From: Streptococcus mitis
GTDB taxonomy: Bacteria > Bacillota > Bacilli > Lactobacillales > Streptococcaceae
Direction of reading: 5' to 3'
NCBI RefSeq assembly: GCF_013305725.1
Contig: NZ_CP047883.1
Coordinates: forward strand, 1,529,001 to 1,593,000
DNA: 64,000 nucleotides
Shown here piece after piece: positions 37,211-47,943 of this stretch (within the stretch, counting starts at the first letter, position 1; each line of letters starts with the position of its first letter). Made by a program: the position numbers and the translations under genes. The notes under the pieces are model-generated. The model was given only the letters and a program-made list of their open reading frames with translations. It did no database searches and was not told the origin of the DNA.

Positions 37211-39047
37211 GATGATCTCCTTCTGTTTGATAATCTACTCTTTCTTCCGCCACTTGAGCTAATTCCACTTCTTCCTGCGGGTTCAACTTTCTTTGCACAG
37301 CCTCTGCTACTGCTCTCGGTACTCCAACTTCGACAATCTCATCCACACTGGCTTCCTTGATTTTAGTCAGAGACTTGAAATGTTTCATGAGATTCTGCTT
37401 GCGTTTAGGTCCCAGACCGTCAATTCCATCCAGTTGTGAAGAAAAGGAATTTTTGGAGCGCAGTTGGCGGTGGAAAGTAATGGCAAAGCGGTGCACCTCA
37501 TCTTGAATGCGTTGCAAAAGGAAAAATTCCTGAGAATTACGAGATAACTCCACCACCTCAAGCGGATCTCCGAAGAGCAGCTCATGGGTTTGATGCTTGT
37601 CGTTCTTTTGAAGCCCAGCAATTGGAATATCCAAGCCCAGCTCCTCTTGGATGACTTGCTTGGCGATATTAACTTGACCCTGTCCCCCATCAATGACAAT
37701 CAAGTCCGGTGGCGTTAATCCCTCACGCTGTACTCGACCATAGCGCCTGCGAATGACTTCTCTCATACTGGCATAGTCGTCTGGCCCGACTACGGTCTTG
37801 ATTTTATACTTACGGTAATCCTTCTTACTAGGTTTTCCGTTGACAAAGACCACCATGGCAGAAACAGGGCTAGTTCCCATGATGTTGGAGTTATCGAAGG
37901 ATTCGATGCGGACTGGGGTCGGAATTTGGAGCAAGCGTCCTAGATTTTCAATAGCTCCTTGTGTCTTTTCGACAGATTTTTCTAACAAATTGAACTTCTG
38001 CTCTAGACTGACTCGAGCATTCTTTATAGCCAAATTGACCAGTTGCTTTTTCTCTCCACGCTGAGGCTTAAGAATCTTGGTGTCTACCAAAGCCTTGACA
38101 GCTTCTTCGTCAATATCCCGCGGAATTAGTACCTCATTGGGAACCAGGTGGGATTTTTCTTGATAGAATTGTCCCACGTAGGTCAAGAAGTCCTCATCCG
38201 GATCATTATAATAAGGGAAAAGATTGACATCGCGCTCAATAAGCTTTCCCTGACGGACAAAGAAAACCTGAACACACATCCATCCCTTGTCCGCATAGTA
38301 ACCAAAGACATCCCGATTTTGGAGATCCTTGGCCATGACCCGTTGCTTGGTTCGAAGCGTTCCAATGGCTTGAATTAGGTCACGGTATTCCGCCGCACGT
38401 TCAAATTCCATAGTCTGGGCTGCCGTTTCCATCTTGCCCTTTAGGTCATCAATGATTTTGTCATCTTGCCCTTTTAGGAAATCAGAAACCTCCTGAGCCA
38501 TAGACTTGAAGTAGGACTCATCCTTCTTACAGATAGTGTGGGCCATACATTGACCGATATGGTAATAAAAACAAACCTTAGAAGGAGGATTGGTACACTT
38601 ACGAAAAGGGAAAATCCGATCCAGTAGTCGCTTGATTTCATTGGCTGCTCCCACATCTGGATAGGGACCAAAATAGAGACCTCCATCCTTCTTGACCTGA
38701 CGGGTGATAATCAAACGAGGATAGCGCTCATTGGTAATTTTGATGAAAGGATAAGACTTATCATCCTTGAGCATGATATTGTACTTAGGCTTATTTTCCT
38801 TGATCAGATTGATTTCTAGGAGAAGTGCCTCAATATTAGACTCCGTAACGATAAATTCAAAATCCACAATTTCAGACACCAAGGCCTCTGTTTTGGTATC
38901 ATGACTTCCACGGAAATAAGACCTCACGCGGTTACGCAGATTTTTAGCCTTTCCTACATAGATAATGGTACCGTTTTTATCCTTGTGAATGTAGCAACCA
39001 GGGCTGGTCGGCAAGAGCTCTAGTTTTGATTTAATCAAGTTATTCAT
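37200..39047 (-). CDS. uvrC: UvrABC excinuclease subunit C
   Basis: A 615-residue subunit that makes both incisions in nucleotide excision repair. N-terminal GIY-YIG nuclease ([25 protein letters not shown], about 17-41), UVR domain ([21 protein letters not shown], about 203-223), RNase H-like nuclease ([31 protein letters not shown]), and C-terminal helix-hairpin-helix ([19 protein letters not shown]). The ATG lies 6 bp after a TATAAT, so the transcript is probably leaderless. Followed by an overlapping phosphoesterase gene. Confidence 0.96.
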   Translation of the reverse strand: MNNLIKSKLELLPTSPGCYIHKDKNGTIIYVGKAKNLRNRVRSYFRGSHDTKTEALVSEIVDFEFIVTESNIEALLLEINLIKENKPKYNIMLKDDKSYPFIKITNERYPRLIITRQVKKDGGLYFGPYPDVGAANEIKRLLDRIFPFRKCTNPPSKVCFYYHIGQCMAHTICKKDESYFKSMAQEVSDFLKGQDDKIIDDLKGKMETAAQTMEFERAAEYRDLIQAIGTLRTKQRVMAKDLQNRDVFGYYADKGWMCVQVFFVRQGKLIERDVNLFPYYNDPDEDFLTYVGQFYQEKSHLVPNEVLIPRDIDEEAVKALVDTKILKPQRGEKKQLVNLAIKNARVSLEQKFNLLEKSVEKTQGAIENLGRLLQIPTPVRIESFDNSNIMGTSPVSAMVVFVNGKPSKKDYRKYKIKTVVGPDDYASMREVIRRRYGRVQREGLTPPDLIVIDGGQGQVNIAKQVIQEELGLDIPIAGLQKNDKHQTHELLFGDPLEVVELSRNSQEFFLLQRIQDEVHRFAITFHRQLRSKNSFSSQLDGIDGLGPKRKQNLMKHFKSLTKIKEASVDEIVEVGVPRAVAEAVQRKLNPQEEVELAQVAEERVDYQTEGDHHEP

Positions 39048-39053
39048 AGTTCC

Positions 39054-39059
39054 ATTATA
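39054..39059 (-). promoter_or_regulatory. uvrC -10 box next to the start codon
   Basis: TATAAT on the minus strand, separated by six bases (GGAACT) from the ATG at 39045-39047. The upstream terminator of the matrixin gene lies within a few bases, leaving little room for a leader. Confidence 0.55.
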
Positions 39060-39061
39060 AC

Positions 39062-39089
39062 AAAAAAGTAGGGAAAGATAGTTCCCTAC
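39062..39089 (-). terminator. Matrixin gene terminator
   Basis: Stem AGTAGGGAA / TTCCCTACT, loop 5-6 nt, then T6 on the minus strand, overlapping the stop codon. Confidence 0.88.
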
Positions 39090-39787
39090 TCATTGGTCTC
39101 ATATAATTTTCGAAGTCTTTCAACATCCTCTTTCTGGATACCATAAAAGGAACCTGCTGGTTGCATGACAGACTTCTCATCTGTATGGTCCAAGCCAATC
39201 GCATGACCCAACTCATGTTCTGCCGTATGGACAATACGCTCATAGGAATAGCCATAGTTAGGATTGGACAGATAATAGTGATTCAGACGCACCGTTACGG
39301 ATAAAAATTGCCCTGTTAAGAGATTGGTCTGACTTTCTGCCTCTCCTGCCACAGGAGTACCTCCGTCATTCATCTCCGTAGCCAAGATATCTACCTTGCT
39401 GGACTCGGTGACAATTTCAAAGCTAAAAGCACCAGTTTGATTCCAATTCTGAATCGCTTCTACATAAGCTTCTTGAAAGCGTGAATCCATCTGGGGATCC
39501 AAGTAAATACGAGCAGAAGCCTGTGGCCACCTTCCTTCAGAATGTTGGTGGCTATCTGTCTGGTTCAACTTAGGCAGTTGCCCTGTTTTTTCCCATTGGT
39601 CGATACTTTGTTGACCAATTTTTACTGACCGTTCTGCTTGCTTTAGCGCTCCTTGAAAATCCCCGTTCAGATACCAGAGAAGTCCAAAAGCAAAAGCACA
39701 CAAAAGAAAAGCTATCCAAACTAGACGCCAAAACAAACGCCACACAAAAGAAAAGAAAGCCCCAATCAAACGAAAAATCCAGCGCAT
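39086..39787 (-). CDS. Membrane-anchored matrixin-type metalloprotease
   Basis: About 233 residues. I choose the ATG at 39785-39787 (MRWIFRLIG) because AGGTGGAGGG lies just upstream; a TTG seven codons earlier overlaps that site. One N-terminal helix (about 7-40) is followed by an extracellular domain with the M10 zinc motif [26 protein letters not shown] (about 195-220: three His, Glu, Met-turn). The catalytic domain is short. Substrate unknown; possibly acts at the cell surface. A single gene between estA and uvrC. Confidence 0.82.
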   Translation of the reverse strand: MRWIFRLIGAFFSFVWRLFWRLVWIAFLLCAFAFGLLWYLNGDFQGALKQAERSVKIGQQSIDQWEKTGQLPKLNQTDSHQHSEGRWPQASARIYLDPQMDSRFQEAYVEAIQNWNQTGAFSFEIVTESSKVDILATEMNDGGTPVAGEAESQTNLLTGQFLSVTVRLNHYYLSNPNYGYSYERIVHTAEHELGHAIGLDHTDEKSVMQPAGSFYGIQKEDVERLRKLYETNE

Positions 39788-39849
39788 ATCCCTCCACCTT
39801 TCTAGCAAATAAAAGCTATTTTACTAAAACAAGCTGAAAGAAAGCTAAA

Positions 39850-40641
<792 letters not shown>

Positions 40642-40654
40642 CTATTTTCCGATA

Positions 40655-40677
40655 AGAAAAAGCCGAAATTCGACTTT
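40655..40677 (-). terminator. rnjB terminator
   Basis: Stem AAAGTCG / CGGCTTT (one G-T pair), loop 5 nt, then T-rich tail. Confidence 0.65.
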
Positions 40678-40697
40678 CTCTCTATTTATTTCAAAGA

Positions 40698-42359
40698 TTA
40701 TTTTGCTTCCATGACTACTGGTAAAATAGCTGGACGACGCTTGGTTTGATCAAATAGGTACTTGGTCAGATTATCACGAACCTTCCCTTTAAGATCTGCC
40801 CAGTCAAAGTCATCTCCTTGCAGATAGTCTTCTACCGTTTGGTTAATCAATTCTGAACTTTCACGGAGAATATCGCGACTCTTCTTGAGATAAACAAATC
40901 CGCGCGTATGAACACGAGCCTTGGCTACAATTTTCTTCTCACGACGGTTAACGGTAATTGCGACGATGAAAATACCATCCTCTGACAAAACCTTACGGTC
41001 ACGAAGAACCACATTTCCAACATCACCAATGGCATTTCCATCAATCAAGACATCTCCTGCTGAAACTGCTCCAGCTGGGACAAAGTCACCATTCTCATAA
41101 GCCATACTAGTTCCCTTTTTAGGGATAAAAATGCGTTCCGGTAGCATCCCAACTGCCATAGCAGCCTTAGCATGGGCATCTAACTCACGGTATTCCCCTT
41201 GAATTGGGAAGAGATACTTGGGTTGCAAGAGGTTAATCATCAACTGCAAATCACGCGCATTTCCATGCCCTGACACACGCAAGCTTTGGGTGATCAGTTT
41301 GACAACACCTCCAGCTTGGTAAATCATGTTTTCCACACGCGCCATGACTGCCTCTTTGGCGATAGATGGAGTGGTTACAATATAAACTAGGTCACCGTCC
41401 TTGATTTCCACATAACGGTGGCGACCAATCGACATCTTGCGAAGACCGTTGATAGGCTCACCCATACGGCCTGTCTCAAGAATAATCAACTCATGGTCCT
41501 CAAAACGAGACATATCTTTTGGTTTAATCAAAAGACTTTCGTTAGCTAGAGACAATTTCTTAAGACGAATAGCAGTGCGGACGATATTTTCAATATCGAA
41601 TCCTGTCAAGACCACACGACGGCCTGTTGCATCCGCAGCGTCAAACACCTGCTGGATACGAGAGAGGTTGCTGGCTACTGCTGCAACAATGATACGACCA
41701 TCCCAGTCCGAAATGGTTTGAGTGATCTCGTCCCCAACTTCACTTTCGCTAGCCACTTGGATATTACTGTCCGCATTGGCTGAATCGCTAAGAAGAGCTA
41801 GAACTCCATCACGACCGATTTCTGCCAAACGAGCAAAGTCTGTGGCATAAGATTCACTAGCTGTCTGGTCAAATTTGAAGTCACCTGTATAAACGATGCT
41901 ACCTTCAGCTGTCTTCAAGACCACACCCAGACTTTCTGGGATAGAGTGGGTCGTACGGAAGAAGGACACCACAGTCCCGCCAAAATCAATCTCCGTATCC
42001 TCATCGATAACATGAAAATCATTAAATTTCTTAACTGTGTCATTTCCTTTGACAAAGAGTTTTGCCAACTCAATGGTCAACTCAGAGCCAAATACAGGTA
42101 CCTTGGCTTCAGCCAAGAGATAAGGCAGAGCACCAATGGCATCCGCATGCCCGTGAGTCAAGAAAACCCCAGCAATACGATCGCTATTTTCAAAAAGGTA
42201 GTCCATATTTGGAATAACGACGTCCACCCCTAGTTGTTCATTTTCAGGGTATTTCAGACCTGCATCCAAAACGAAAATAGACCCGTCGATTTCAGCGATA
42301 TACATATTTTTCCCATTTTCACGTACACCACCAAGTGTTGTTAAACTGATATTACTCAT
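40698..42359 (-). CDS. rnjB: Ribonuclease J2
   Basis: A 553-residue metallo-beta-lactamase/beta-CASP RNase involved in mRNA decay and rRNA processing with RNase J1. The core motif is LTHGHADAIGALPYLL (67-82): the usual HxHxDH reads HGHADA, so the last metal-binding His is replaced by Ala74. Such changes mark the J2 branch, which has weak activity alone and works in a complex with J1. Other motifs (YTGDFKFD, SGHGNARDL) are present. GGAGG site; terminator follows. Confidence 0.93.
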   Translation of the reverse strand: MSNISLTTLGGVRENGKNMYIAEIDGSIFVLDAGLKYPENEQLGVDVVIPNMDYLFENSDRIAGVFLTHGHADAIGALPYLLAEAKVPVFGSELTIELAKLFVKGNDTVKKFNDFHVIDEDTEIDFGGTVVSFFRTTHSIPESLGVVLKTAEGSIVYTGDFKFDQTASESYATDFARLAEIGRDGVLALLSDSANADSNIQVASESEVGDEITQTISDWDGRIIVAAVASNLSRIQQVFDAADATGRRVVLTGFDIENIVRTAIRLKKLSLANESLLIKPKDMSRFEDHELIILETGRMGEPINGLRKMSIGRHRYVEIKDGDLVYIVTTPSIAKEAVMARVENMIYQAGGVVKLITQSLRVSGHGNARDLQLMINLLQPKYLFPIQGEYRELDAHAKAAMAVGMLPERIFIPKKGTSMAYENGDFVPAGAVSAGDVLIDGNAIGDVGNVVLRDRKVLSEDGIFIVAITVNRREKKIVAKARVHTRGFVYLKKSRDILRESSELINQTVEDYLQGDDFDWADLKGKVRDNLTKYLFDQTKRRPAILPVVMEAK

Positions 42360-42573
42360 TTTTCCTCCGAAAGCTTAGTTTATCTTGATTATAGGGTTGC
42401 TTGCCCTCTTATTCTAAAAGCACTATTACTTTTAGCCGAATCTTTTCCTACCATTATACCATTTTTTTGATGATTTTCAAAATGAAGATTTGTTTTCAAA
42501 AAAGAGCTGGTTGCCCAATGAACTGCACCCCAAAAGTTAGACAGAAAAATCTAACTTTTGGAGTGTTTTTATT

Positions 42574-43089
42574 ATGAAATTAACTTATGATGATAAAGTT
42601 CGGATCTATGAACTTAGAAAACAAGGATATAGCATAGAGAAGCTTTCAAATAAATTTGGGATAAACAATTCTAATATTAGGTATATGATTAAATTGATTG
42701 ATCGTTACGGAATAGAGTTCGTCAAAAAAGGAAAAAATCGTTACTATTCTCCTGATTTAAAACAAGAAATGATTCATAAAGTCTTACATGAAGGCTGGAC
42801 TAAAGATAGAGTTTCTCTTGAATACGGCCTCCCAAGTCGTACGATACTTCTTAACTGGCTAGCACAATACAGGAAAAACGGGTATACTATTGTTGAGAAA
42901 ACAAGAGGGAGAGTACCTAAAATGGGACGTAAACCAAAGAAGAAACCCGAAGAGATGACAGAGTTAGAACGCCTTCAAGCAGAAAACGAGTATCTGCGAG
43001 CGGAGAATGCTGTCCTAAAAAAGTTGAGAGAACTCCGCTTGAAGGAGGAAAAAGAGAAAGAAGAAAGACAGAAATTGTTCAAGAATTAA
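42574..43089 (+). CDS. IS150-type transposase OrfA
   Basis: A 171-residue DNA-binding subunit. Two helix-turn-helix regions ([22 protein letters not shown], about 8-29; a second near 75-95, [12 protein letters not shown]) and a C-terminal leucine-zipper-like coiled coil ([22 protein letters not shown], about 130-151). A slippery A AAA AAG at 43017-43023 would allow a -1 shift into a frame that is open into orfB, making the fused transposase. Its stop overlaps the orfB start (TAATG). Confidence 0.93.
   Translation: MKLTYDDKVRIYELRKQGYSIEKLSNKFGINNSNIRYMIKLIDRYGIEFVKKGKNRYYSPDLKQEMIHKVLHEGWTKDRVSLEYGLPSRTILLNWLAQYRKNGYTIVEKTRGRVPKMGRKPKKKPEEMTELERLQAENEYLRAENAVLKKLRELRLKEEKEKEERQKLFKN
43017..43023 (+). 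promoter_or_regulatory. Programmed -1 frameshift site of the IS
   Basis: A AAA AAG in the orfA frame (CTA AAA AAG TTG). After a -1 slip the frame reads [15 protein letters not shown] and continues without stop into orfB, as in other IS3-family elements. Confidence 0.75.
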
Positions 43090-43922
43090 TGACTGAGTTT
43101 TCGTTAAATATTCTTCTAAAAGCCATTAAACTAGCTCGTTCGACCTACTACTATCACTTGAAACAGCTAGACAAACCAGATAAGGACCAAGAGCTTAAAG
43201 CTAAAATTCAATCCATTTTTATCGAACACAAGGGAAATTATGGCTATCGTCGGATTCATTTAGAATTAAGAAATCGTGGTTATGTGGTCAATCATAAAAG
43301 AGTTCAACGCTTGATGAAAGTGCTCAATTTACAAGCTAAAATGCGACAGAAACGAAAATATTCTTCTCATAAAGGAGATGTTGGCAAGAAAGCAGACAAC
43401 CTTATTCAACGCCGGTTTGAAGCATCGAAACCAATGGAAAAGTGCTATACGGATGTGACAGAGTTTGCCATTCCAAATAGCACACAGAAACTCTATTTAT
43501 CGCCTGTTTTAGATGGATTTAACAGTGAAATTATTGCTTATCATCTTTCTACTTCGCCCAACTTAGAGCAAGTAAAAACGATGTTGGAGCAGGCATTCAC
43601 AGAGAAACACTACGAGAATACGATTCTCCATAGTGACCAGGGCTGGCAATACCAACACGATTCTTATCATCAGTTTCTAGAGGGTAAGGGAATTCAAGCA
43701 TCCATGTCACGTAAGGGTAACAGCTCAGACAATGGTATGATGGAGTCCTTCTTTGGGATTCTGAAATCGGAAATGTTTTACGGTTATGAGAAGTCGTTTC
43801 AGTCGCTTAAGCAATTGGAACAAGCCATTGTAGACTATATTGATTACTACAACAATAAACGAATTAAGGTAAAACTAAAAGGACTCAGTCCTGTGCAATA
43901 CAGAACTAAATCCTTTGGATAA
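43089..43922 (+). CDS. IS150-type transposase OrfB (DDE integrase domain)
   Basis: A 277-residue catalytic subunit. N-terminal HTH_21 region (GYRRIHLELRNRGYVVNHKRVQRLM, about 55-79), then the retroviral integrase-type core: CYTDVTEF (first Asp, about 122), LHSDQGWQYQ (second Asp, about 183) and NSSDNGMMESFFGILKSEMF (Glu, about 218). All catalytic residues are present. Expressed mainly as an OrfAB fusion by frameshifting. The element appears able to move. Confidence 0.95.
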   Translation: MTEFSLNILLKAIKLARSTYYYHLKQLDKPDKDQELKAKIQSIFIEHKGNYGYRRIHLELRNRGYVVNHKRVQRLMKVLNLQAKMRQKRKYSSHKGDVGKKADNLIQRRFEASKPMEKCYTDVTEFAIPNSTQKLYLSPVLDGFNSEIIAYHLSTSPNLEQVKTMLEQAFTEKHYENTILHSDQGWQYQHDSYHQFLEGKGIQASMSRKGNSSDNGMMESFFGILKSEMFYGYEKSFQSLKQLEQAIVDYIDYYNNKRIKVKLKGLSPVQYRTKSFG

Positions 43923-43969
43923 ATTAATTGTCTAACTTTTTGGGGTCAGTACACAACTCTTTCCTACGT

Positions 43970-46204
43970 CTATTCTTTTTCCATCAAAAAGTCATAAATT
44001 TCTTGCACGGTACCCAGCGCCATCATTTCTTGGTCTTTAACGATTTGCTTGAGATTTTGGTAAATCTGACTTTCTCCGATTTCACGTTTCGGTGCCTCTT
44101 TATTCACCTTCATAACACCATCTTTGATCGTCACAAAGCTTAGTTCTTCAAACACTTGAATCATCTTGACCAGCAAGATTTGTTGAATATTGAGATAAGC
44201 AGCCAAGTCTTTCAGCTTGTAGCGAATATCAAACTCTGGAAACTGGTAGATGGTCTTGTACAATTTGGCAAACTGCTCTCTAGTCCCATAACCTGTTAGA
44301 TAGTAGGCCTTGTCAATATCATTTTTGAAATAGACCGCAGAGAAATTCTGTTCCTGAAAAATGGTCTTCAGCTGAGTAATATCCTCAGGAACGGTTTTTA
44401 CGATAACAGCTTCACTATCCGCCAGATTTGGCAGTTCTCCAGCAAAATCCAAGACTGGAACTCCCTCTGGCAAGACTGCATTTTTCCCACGAATGTTAAA
44501 GAGTTGAACACCTTCCACACGCGCATCCACCATCATCAACTGGAGGGCAGTTTGGCCATTCCATTGGTTGACAGACAATTTAACTGCCAGCTCTAGATTC
44601 TTGGTTTGAGCAAATTCTGTTGCCCATCTACCTTGTCCAAATGCTACCACTTCAAAACTCGCCTCACCCTTGGAAATTTTCAGCTTGAGATGGGCGTTGC
44701 CTGCTCCCATAGTCCGGGCACTTTCGACCTGAAAATCCTTAATATAAAAGACAGGTTTCTGATTGTCCATTCCAAAGGGTGCCAAACGTTCAAAACTTTT
44801 GACCGTTTCCAAGCTAAGTGTCTCCAAATCCAGTTCTTCATCTAGATTTAACTTGTTCTTGCCAGCAGCATCTGCGCCTTTTCCACGAACATAATCTTCC
44901 AAGACTTGAGATAAATCTGAAAGTTTTTCAACTTCCAGCGTCATTCCTGCTGCGCCAGCATGGCCACCAAAGGCTATAAAGAGGTCACGATGAGGATCTA
45001 AGGCTTCAAAAATATCGACCGCTTCCACACTACGAGCACTACCCTTGGCACGACCGTCTTCTATATTAAGAACGATGACTGTCTGTCCTAGTTCTTCCAA
45101 CAAACGACCAGCAACGATACCCAGAACTCCAGGATTCCAGCCTTCCTTAGCCAAGACTTGGACCTTCTTCTCAGGGTCCACCATGGTCTTAGCTTCTTCA
45201 TAGATAGACTGGACGATTTCCTTGCGCTCTTCGTTTTTCTGATGAATCATGAGAGCAATCTCATGTGCTTCCTCATCATCAAAGCCAGTCAGCAAATCAA
45301 TGGCAGGATTGGGATCATCCAAACGGCCCAAGGCATTCAAACGAGGGGCAATCTGGAAACCAACCGTTTCTTCTGTTACTTCGTTGGCAGCAATCCCAGC
45401 CATGTCCAGCATTTCTTGCAGACCAATGCGCTGGGTATGTCCCAACATCTCCAGACCATACTGAACCAAGATACGGTTTTCATCCGTCAAACTCACCATA
45501 TCAGCAATGGTACCAATAGCGACCAAATCAAGCAATTCCACTTGTACTTCTTCTAAAAGGGCACAAGCCAGCTTGAAAGCAACTCCACAACCAGCCAAAT
45601 ATTTGAAAGGATAGTTCGCATCCGGATGTTCAGGATGGACAATAGCATAGGCATCTGGTAAGGTTTCAGGCATAGAATGGTGGTCAGTCACAATGACATC
45701 TACTCCCATAGACTGGGCCAATTCAATAGCCTCGTGACCCGCAACCCCGTTATCCACCGTCACAATCAAGGAAATTCCTTCTTGCTCGATAAAATATTTG
45801 TAAACACTGGCATTAGGTCCATAACCGTCGGTAAAACGATTGGGCAAGTAAACACGGCACTCAGCACCAAGCTGTTCCAAACTTTCCTTAACAATAGAAG
45901 CCGAAGTCATACCATCCGCATCATAATCACCGTAAACGAGGATATTTTCCCCTTCTTCAATGGCCTGACGAATCCGTTCCACTGCCTTATCCATATCATG
46001 GAGCAGATAAGGGTCATGCAAGTCCTCTAAGGAAGGCTCTAAAAACTTCTTCAGACTTTCTTGGTCCTGAATTCCTCTTTCAAATAATAACCGAGCCACC
46101 TCAGGACCCAATCCAGCCTTCTTGGCTATCTTTGTAAAATCCGCATCTTCTACTTGCGGGGCAAACTGCCATTCATAAGTAGGTGTTATCAAAAAGACAT
46201 CCAC
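43970..46204 (-). CDS. recJ: Single-strand DNA exonuclease RecJ
   Basis: A 744-residue 5'-3' exonuclease for recombination and mismatch repair. DHH-family motifs: LVYGDYDADGMTSAS (about 80), VTVDNGVAG (about 135), VTDHHSMPE (about 157), and DHHA1 FGGHAGAAGMTLE (about 400), followed by an OB-like domain and the streptococcal C-terminal extension. The start codon is GTG at 46202-46204 or TTG at 46190-46192; neither has a strong ribosome site. The IS element lies 15 bp beyond its stop and probably displaced its terminator. Confidence 0.94.
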   Translation of the reverse strand: MDVFLITPTYEWQFAPQVEDADFTKIAKKAGLGPEVARLLFERGIQDQESLKKFLEPSLEDLHDPYLLHDMDKAVERIRQAIEEGENILVYGDYDADGMTSASIVKESLEQLGAECRVYLPNRFTDGYGPNASVYKYFIEQEGISLIVTVDNGVAGHEAIELAQSMGVDVIVTDHHSMPETLPDAYAIVHPEHPDANYPFKYLAGCGVAFKLACALLEEVQVELLDLVAIGTIADMVSLTDENRILVQYGLEMLGHTQRIGLQEMLDMAGIAANEVTEETVGFQIAPRLNALGRLDDPNPAIDLLTGFDDEEAHEIALMIHQKNEERKEIVQSIYEEAKTMVDPEKKVQVLAKEGWNPGVLGIVAGRLLEELGQTVIVLNIEDGRAKGSARSVEAVDIFEALDPHRDLFIAFGGHAGAAGMTLEVEKLSDLSQVLEDYVRGKGADAAGKNKLNLDEELDLETLSLETVKSFERLAPFGMDNQKPVFYIKDFQVESARTMGAGNAHLKLKISKGEASFEVVAFGQGRWATEFAQTKNLELAVKLSVNQWNGQTALQLMMVDARVEGVQLFNIRGKNAVLPEGVPVLDFAGELPNLADSEAVIVKTVPEDITQLKTIFQEQNFSAVYFKNDIDKAYYLTGYGTREQFAKLYKTIYQFPEFDIRYKLKDLAAYLNIQQILLVKMIQVFEELSFVTIKDGVMKVNKEAPKREIGESQIYQNLKQIVKDQEMMALGTVQEIYDFLMEKE

Positions 46205-46305
46205 TCTTTCTAAGAATTCTATCGCTTCATTATAACACGATTTAGACGTTTTCTCTATCCAGATTGCTTTTTTATAAAATTTTAGTGAATTTTTTCAGAT
46301 ATGAT

Positions 46306-46334
46306 TTGACAAGACAAATCTTTTGGTGTAGAAT
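46306..46334 (+). promoter_or_regulatory. Amino acid ABC operon promoter
   Basis: TTGACA (46306-46311), 17 bp, TAGAAT (46329-46334); AAAGGAG precedes the first gene. Confidence 0.8.
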
Positions 46335-46368
46335 CATGTTATAAAATCTAACACAAAGGAGATTCCTT

Positions 46369-47127
46369 ATGGCTTTAGTAGAATTTGAACACGTCGAAAA
46401 ATATTACGGAGATTACCATGCACTCCGCGACATCAATCTCCGTTTTGAAAAAGGGCAAGTTGTTGTACTCCTAGGTCCTTCTGGTTCTGGTAAGTCCACT
46501 CTTATCCGCACCATCAATGGTTTGGAGGCTGTAGACAAAGGAAGTCTTCTAGTAAATGGTCACCAAGTTGCTGGTGCCAGCCAGAAAGATTTGGTGCCCC
46601 TTCGCAAGGAAGTCGGCATGGTTTTCCAACATTTCAACCTCTATCCGCATAAAACGGTGTTAGAAAACGTAACACTAGCACCCATAAAAGTTCTAGGAAT
46701 TGATAAAAAAGAAGCTGAAAAAACAGCCCAAAAATATCTGGAATTTGTAAATATGTGGGACAAGAAAGATTCTTATCCAGCCATGCTTTCTGGTGGACAG
46801 AAACAACGGATTGCCATCGCACGTGGACTCGCTATGCATCCTGAACTCCTCCTCTTTGATGAGCCAACATCTGCTCTTGACCCTGAAACCATCGGCGATG
46901 TTCTAGCGGTTATGCAAAAATTGGCCCACGATGGTATGAATATGATTATCGTGACTCATGAAATGGGCTTTGCCCGTGAAGTTGCTGACCGCATCATCTT
47001 TATGGCTGACGGAGAGGTTTTAGTAGATACGACAGATGTTGATGACTTTTTCGATAATCCAAGCGAACCTCGTGCCCAACAATTCCTCAGCAAAATCATC
47101 AACCACGAAAGTGACAAAGTCAAATAA
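46369..47127 (+). CDS. Polar amino acid ABC transporter, ATPase
   Basis: A 252-residue GlnQ-type ATPase. Walker A GPSGSGKST (about 35-43), Q-loop VFQHFNLYPHKTVLEN, signature LSGGQKQRIAIARGLAMHP (about 143), Walker B LLLFDEPTSALDPE (about 163), H-loop VTHEMGFA. First gene of a four-gene operon with a binding protein and two permeases, resembling the pneumococcal SP_0610-0607 glutamine/glutamate system. The exact substrate cannot be fixed from sequence. Confidence 0.94.
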   Translation: MALVEFEHVEKYYGDYHALRDINLRFEKGQVVVLLGPSGSGKSTLIRTINGLEAVDKGSLLVNGHQVAGASQKDLVPLRKEVGMVFQHFNLYPHKTVLENVTLAPIKVLGIDKKEAEKTAQKYLEFVNMWDKKDSYPAMLSGGQKQRIAIARGLAMHPELLLFDEPTSALDPETIGDVLAVMQKLAHDGMNMIIVTHEMGFAREVADRIIFMADGEVLVDTTDVDDFFDNPSEPRAQQFLSKIINHESDKVK

Positions 47128-47136
47128 GGAGGCCCT

Positions 47137-47931
47137 ATGAAAAAGAAATTCTTTTTATCCGCATTATTGATTAGCCTTTTTGGCCTTGCTGCTGCAAAAC
47201 CAGTCCAGGCTGATACCAGTGTCGCAGACATTCAAAAGAGAGGCGAGCTGGTTGTTGGTGTGAAACAAGACGTTCCCAATTTCGGTTACAAGGATCCCAA
47301 GACAGGGACCTATTCTGGTATCGAAACTGACTTGGCCAAGATGGTAGCTGATGAGCTCAAGGTCAAGGTTCGTTATGTACCAGTTACAGCACAAACTCGC
47401 GGACCCCTTCTAGACAATGAACAGGTCGATATGGATATCGCGACCTTTACCATCACAGACGAACGCAAAAAACTCTACAACTTTACCAGTCCTTACTACA
47501 CGGACGCTTCTGGCTTTTTGGTCAATAAGTCTGCCAAAATCAAAAGCATTGAGGACCTAAACGGAAAAACCATCGGGGTTGCCCAAGGTTCCATTACTCA
47601 ACGCCTGATTACCGAACTGGGTAAAAAGAAAGGTTTGACCTTTAAATTCGTCGAACTTGGTTCCTACCCAGAATTGATTACTTCCCTACACGCTCACCGT
47701 ATCGATACCTTTTCCGTTGACCGTTCTATCCTATCTGGCTACATCAGTAAGCGGACAGAACTACTAGATGATAGTTTCAAGCCATCTGACTACGGTATCG
47801 TTACTAAGAAATCAAATACAGAGCTCAACGACTATCTTGATAACTTGGTCACTAAATGGAGCAAGGATGGTAGTTTGCAAAAACTTTATGACCGTTACAA
47901 GCTCAAACCATCTAGCCATACTGCAGATTAA
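47137..47931 (+). CDS. Polar amino acid-binding protein
   Basis: A 264-residue type II periplasmic-binding-like protein. Signal peptide 1-26 with cleavage near VQA-DT; no lipobox Cys, so it is secreted or held by its uncleaved signal. SBP_bac_3 features: GELVVGVKQDVPNFGYKD, GIETDLAKMVADEL, VDMDIATFTITDERKKLYNFTSPYY (ligand Arg near 114) and a second domain with GVAQGSITQ. GGAGG site; 9 bp after the ATPase gene. Confidence 0.93.
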   Translation: MKKKFFLSALLISLFGLAAAKPVQADTSVADIQKRGELVVGVKQDVPNFGYKDPKTGTYSGIETDLAKMVADELKVKVRYVPVTAQTRGPLLDNEQVDMDIATFTITDERKKLYNFTSPYYTDASGFLVNKSAKIKSIEDLNGKTIGVAQGSITQRLITELGKKKGLTFKFVELGSYPELITSLHAHRIDTFSVDRSILSGYISKRTELLDDSFKPSDYGIVTKKSNTELNDYLDNLVTKWSKDGSLQKLYDRYKLKPSSHTAD

Positions 47932-47943
47932 GGAGGATACCCC

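Larger units (their letters stand above)
42519..43954. mobile_element. IS3-family (IS150 group) insertion sequence, intact
   Basis: 1436 bp bounded by imperfect inverted repeats: left TGAACTGCACCCCAAAAGTTAGACA, read in two parts as TGAACTGCACCCC then AAAAGTTAGACA; right (inverted) TGTACTGACCCC then AAAAAGTTAGACA. Direct repeats of CAA flank it (42516-42518 and 43955-43957). It carries orfA and orfB joined by a likely -1 frameshift. It sits between rnjB and recJ, in the recJ 3' region. Confidence 0.93.

Noticed and set aside
43928..46030. Several long plus-strand frames opposite recJ
   Set aside because: Shadows of recJ; no start signals or domains.
46280..46305. Possible CodY box upstream of the amino acid ABC operon (TTTTTTCAGATAT)
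   Set aside because: Fewer than 10 of 15 consensus positions match.
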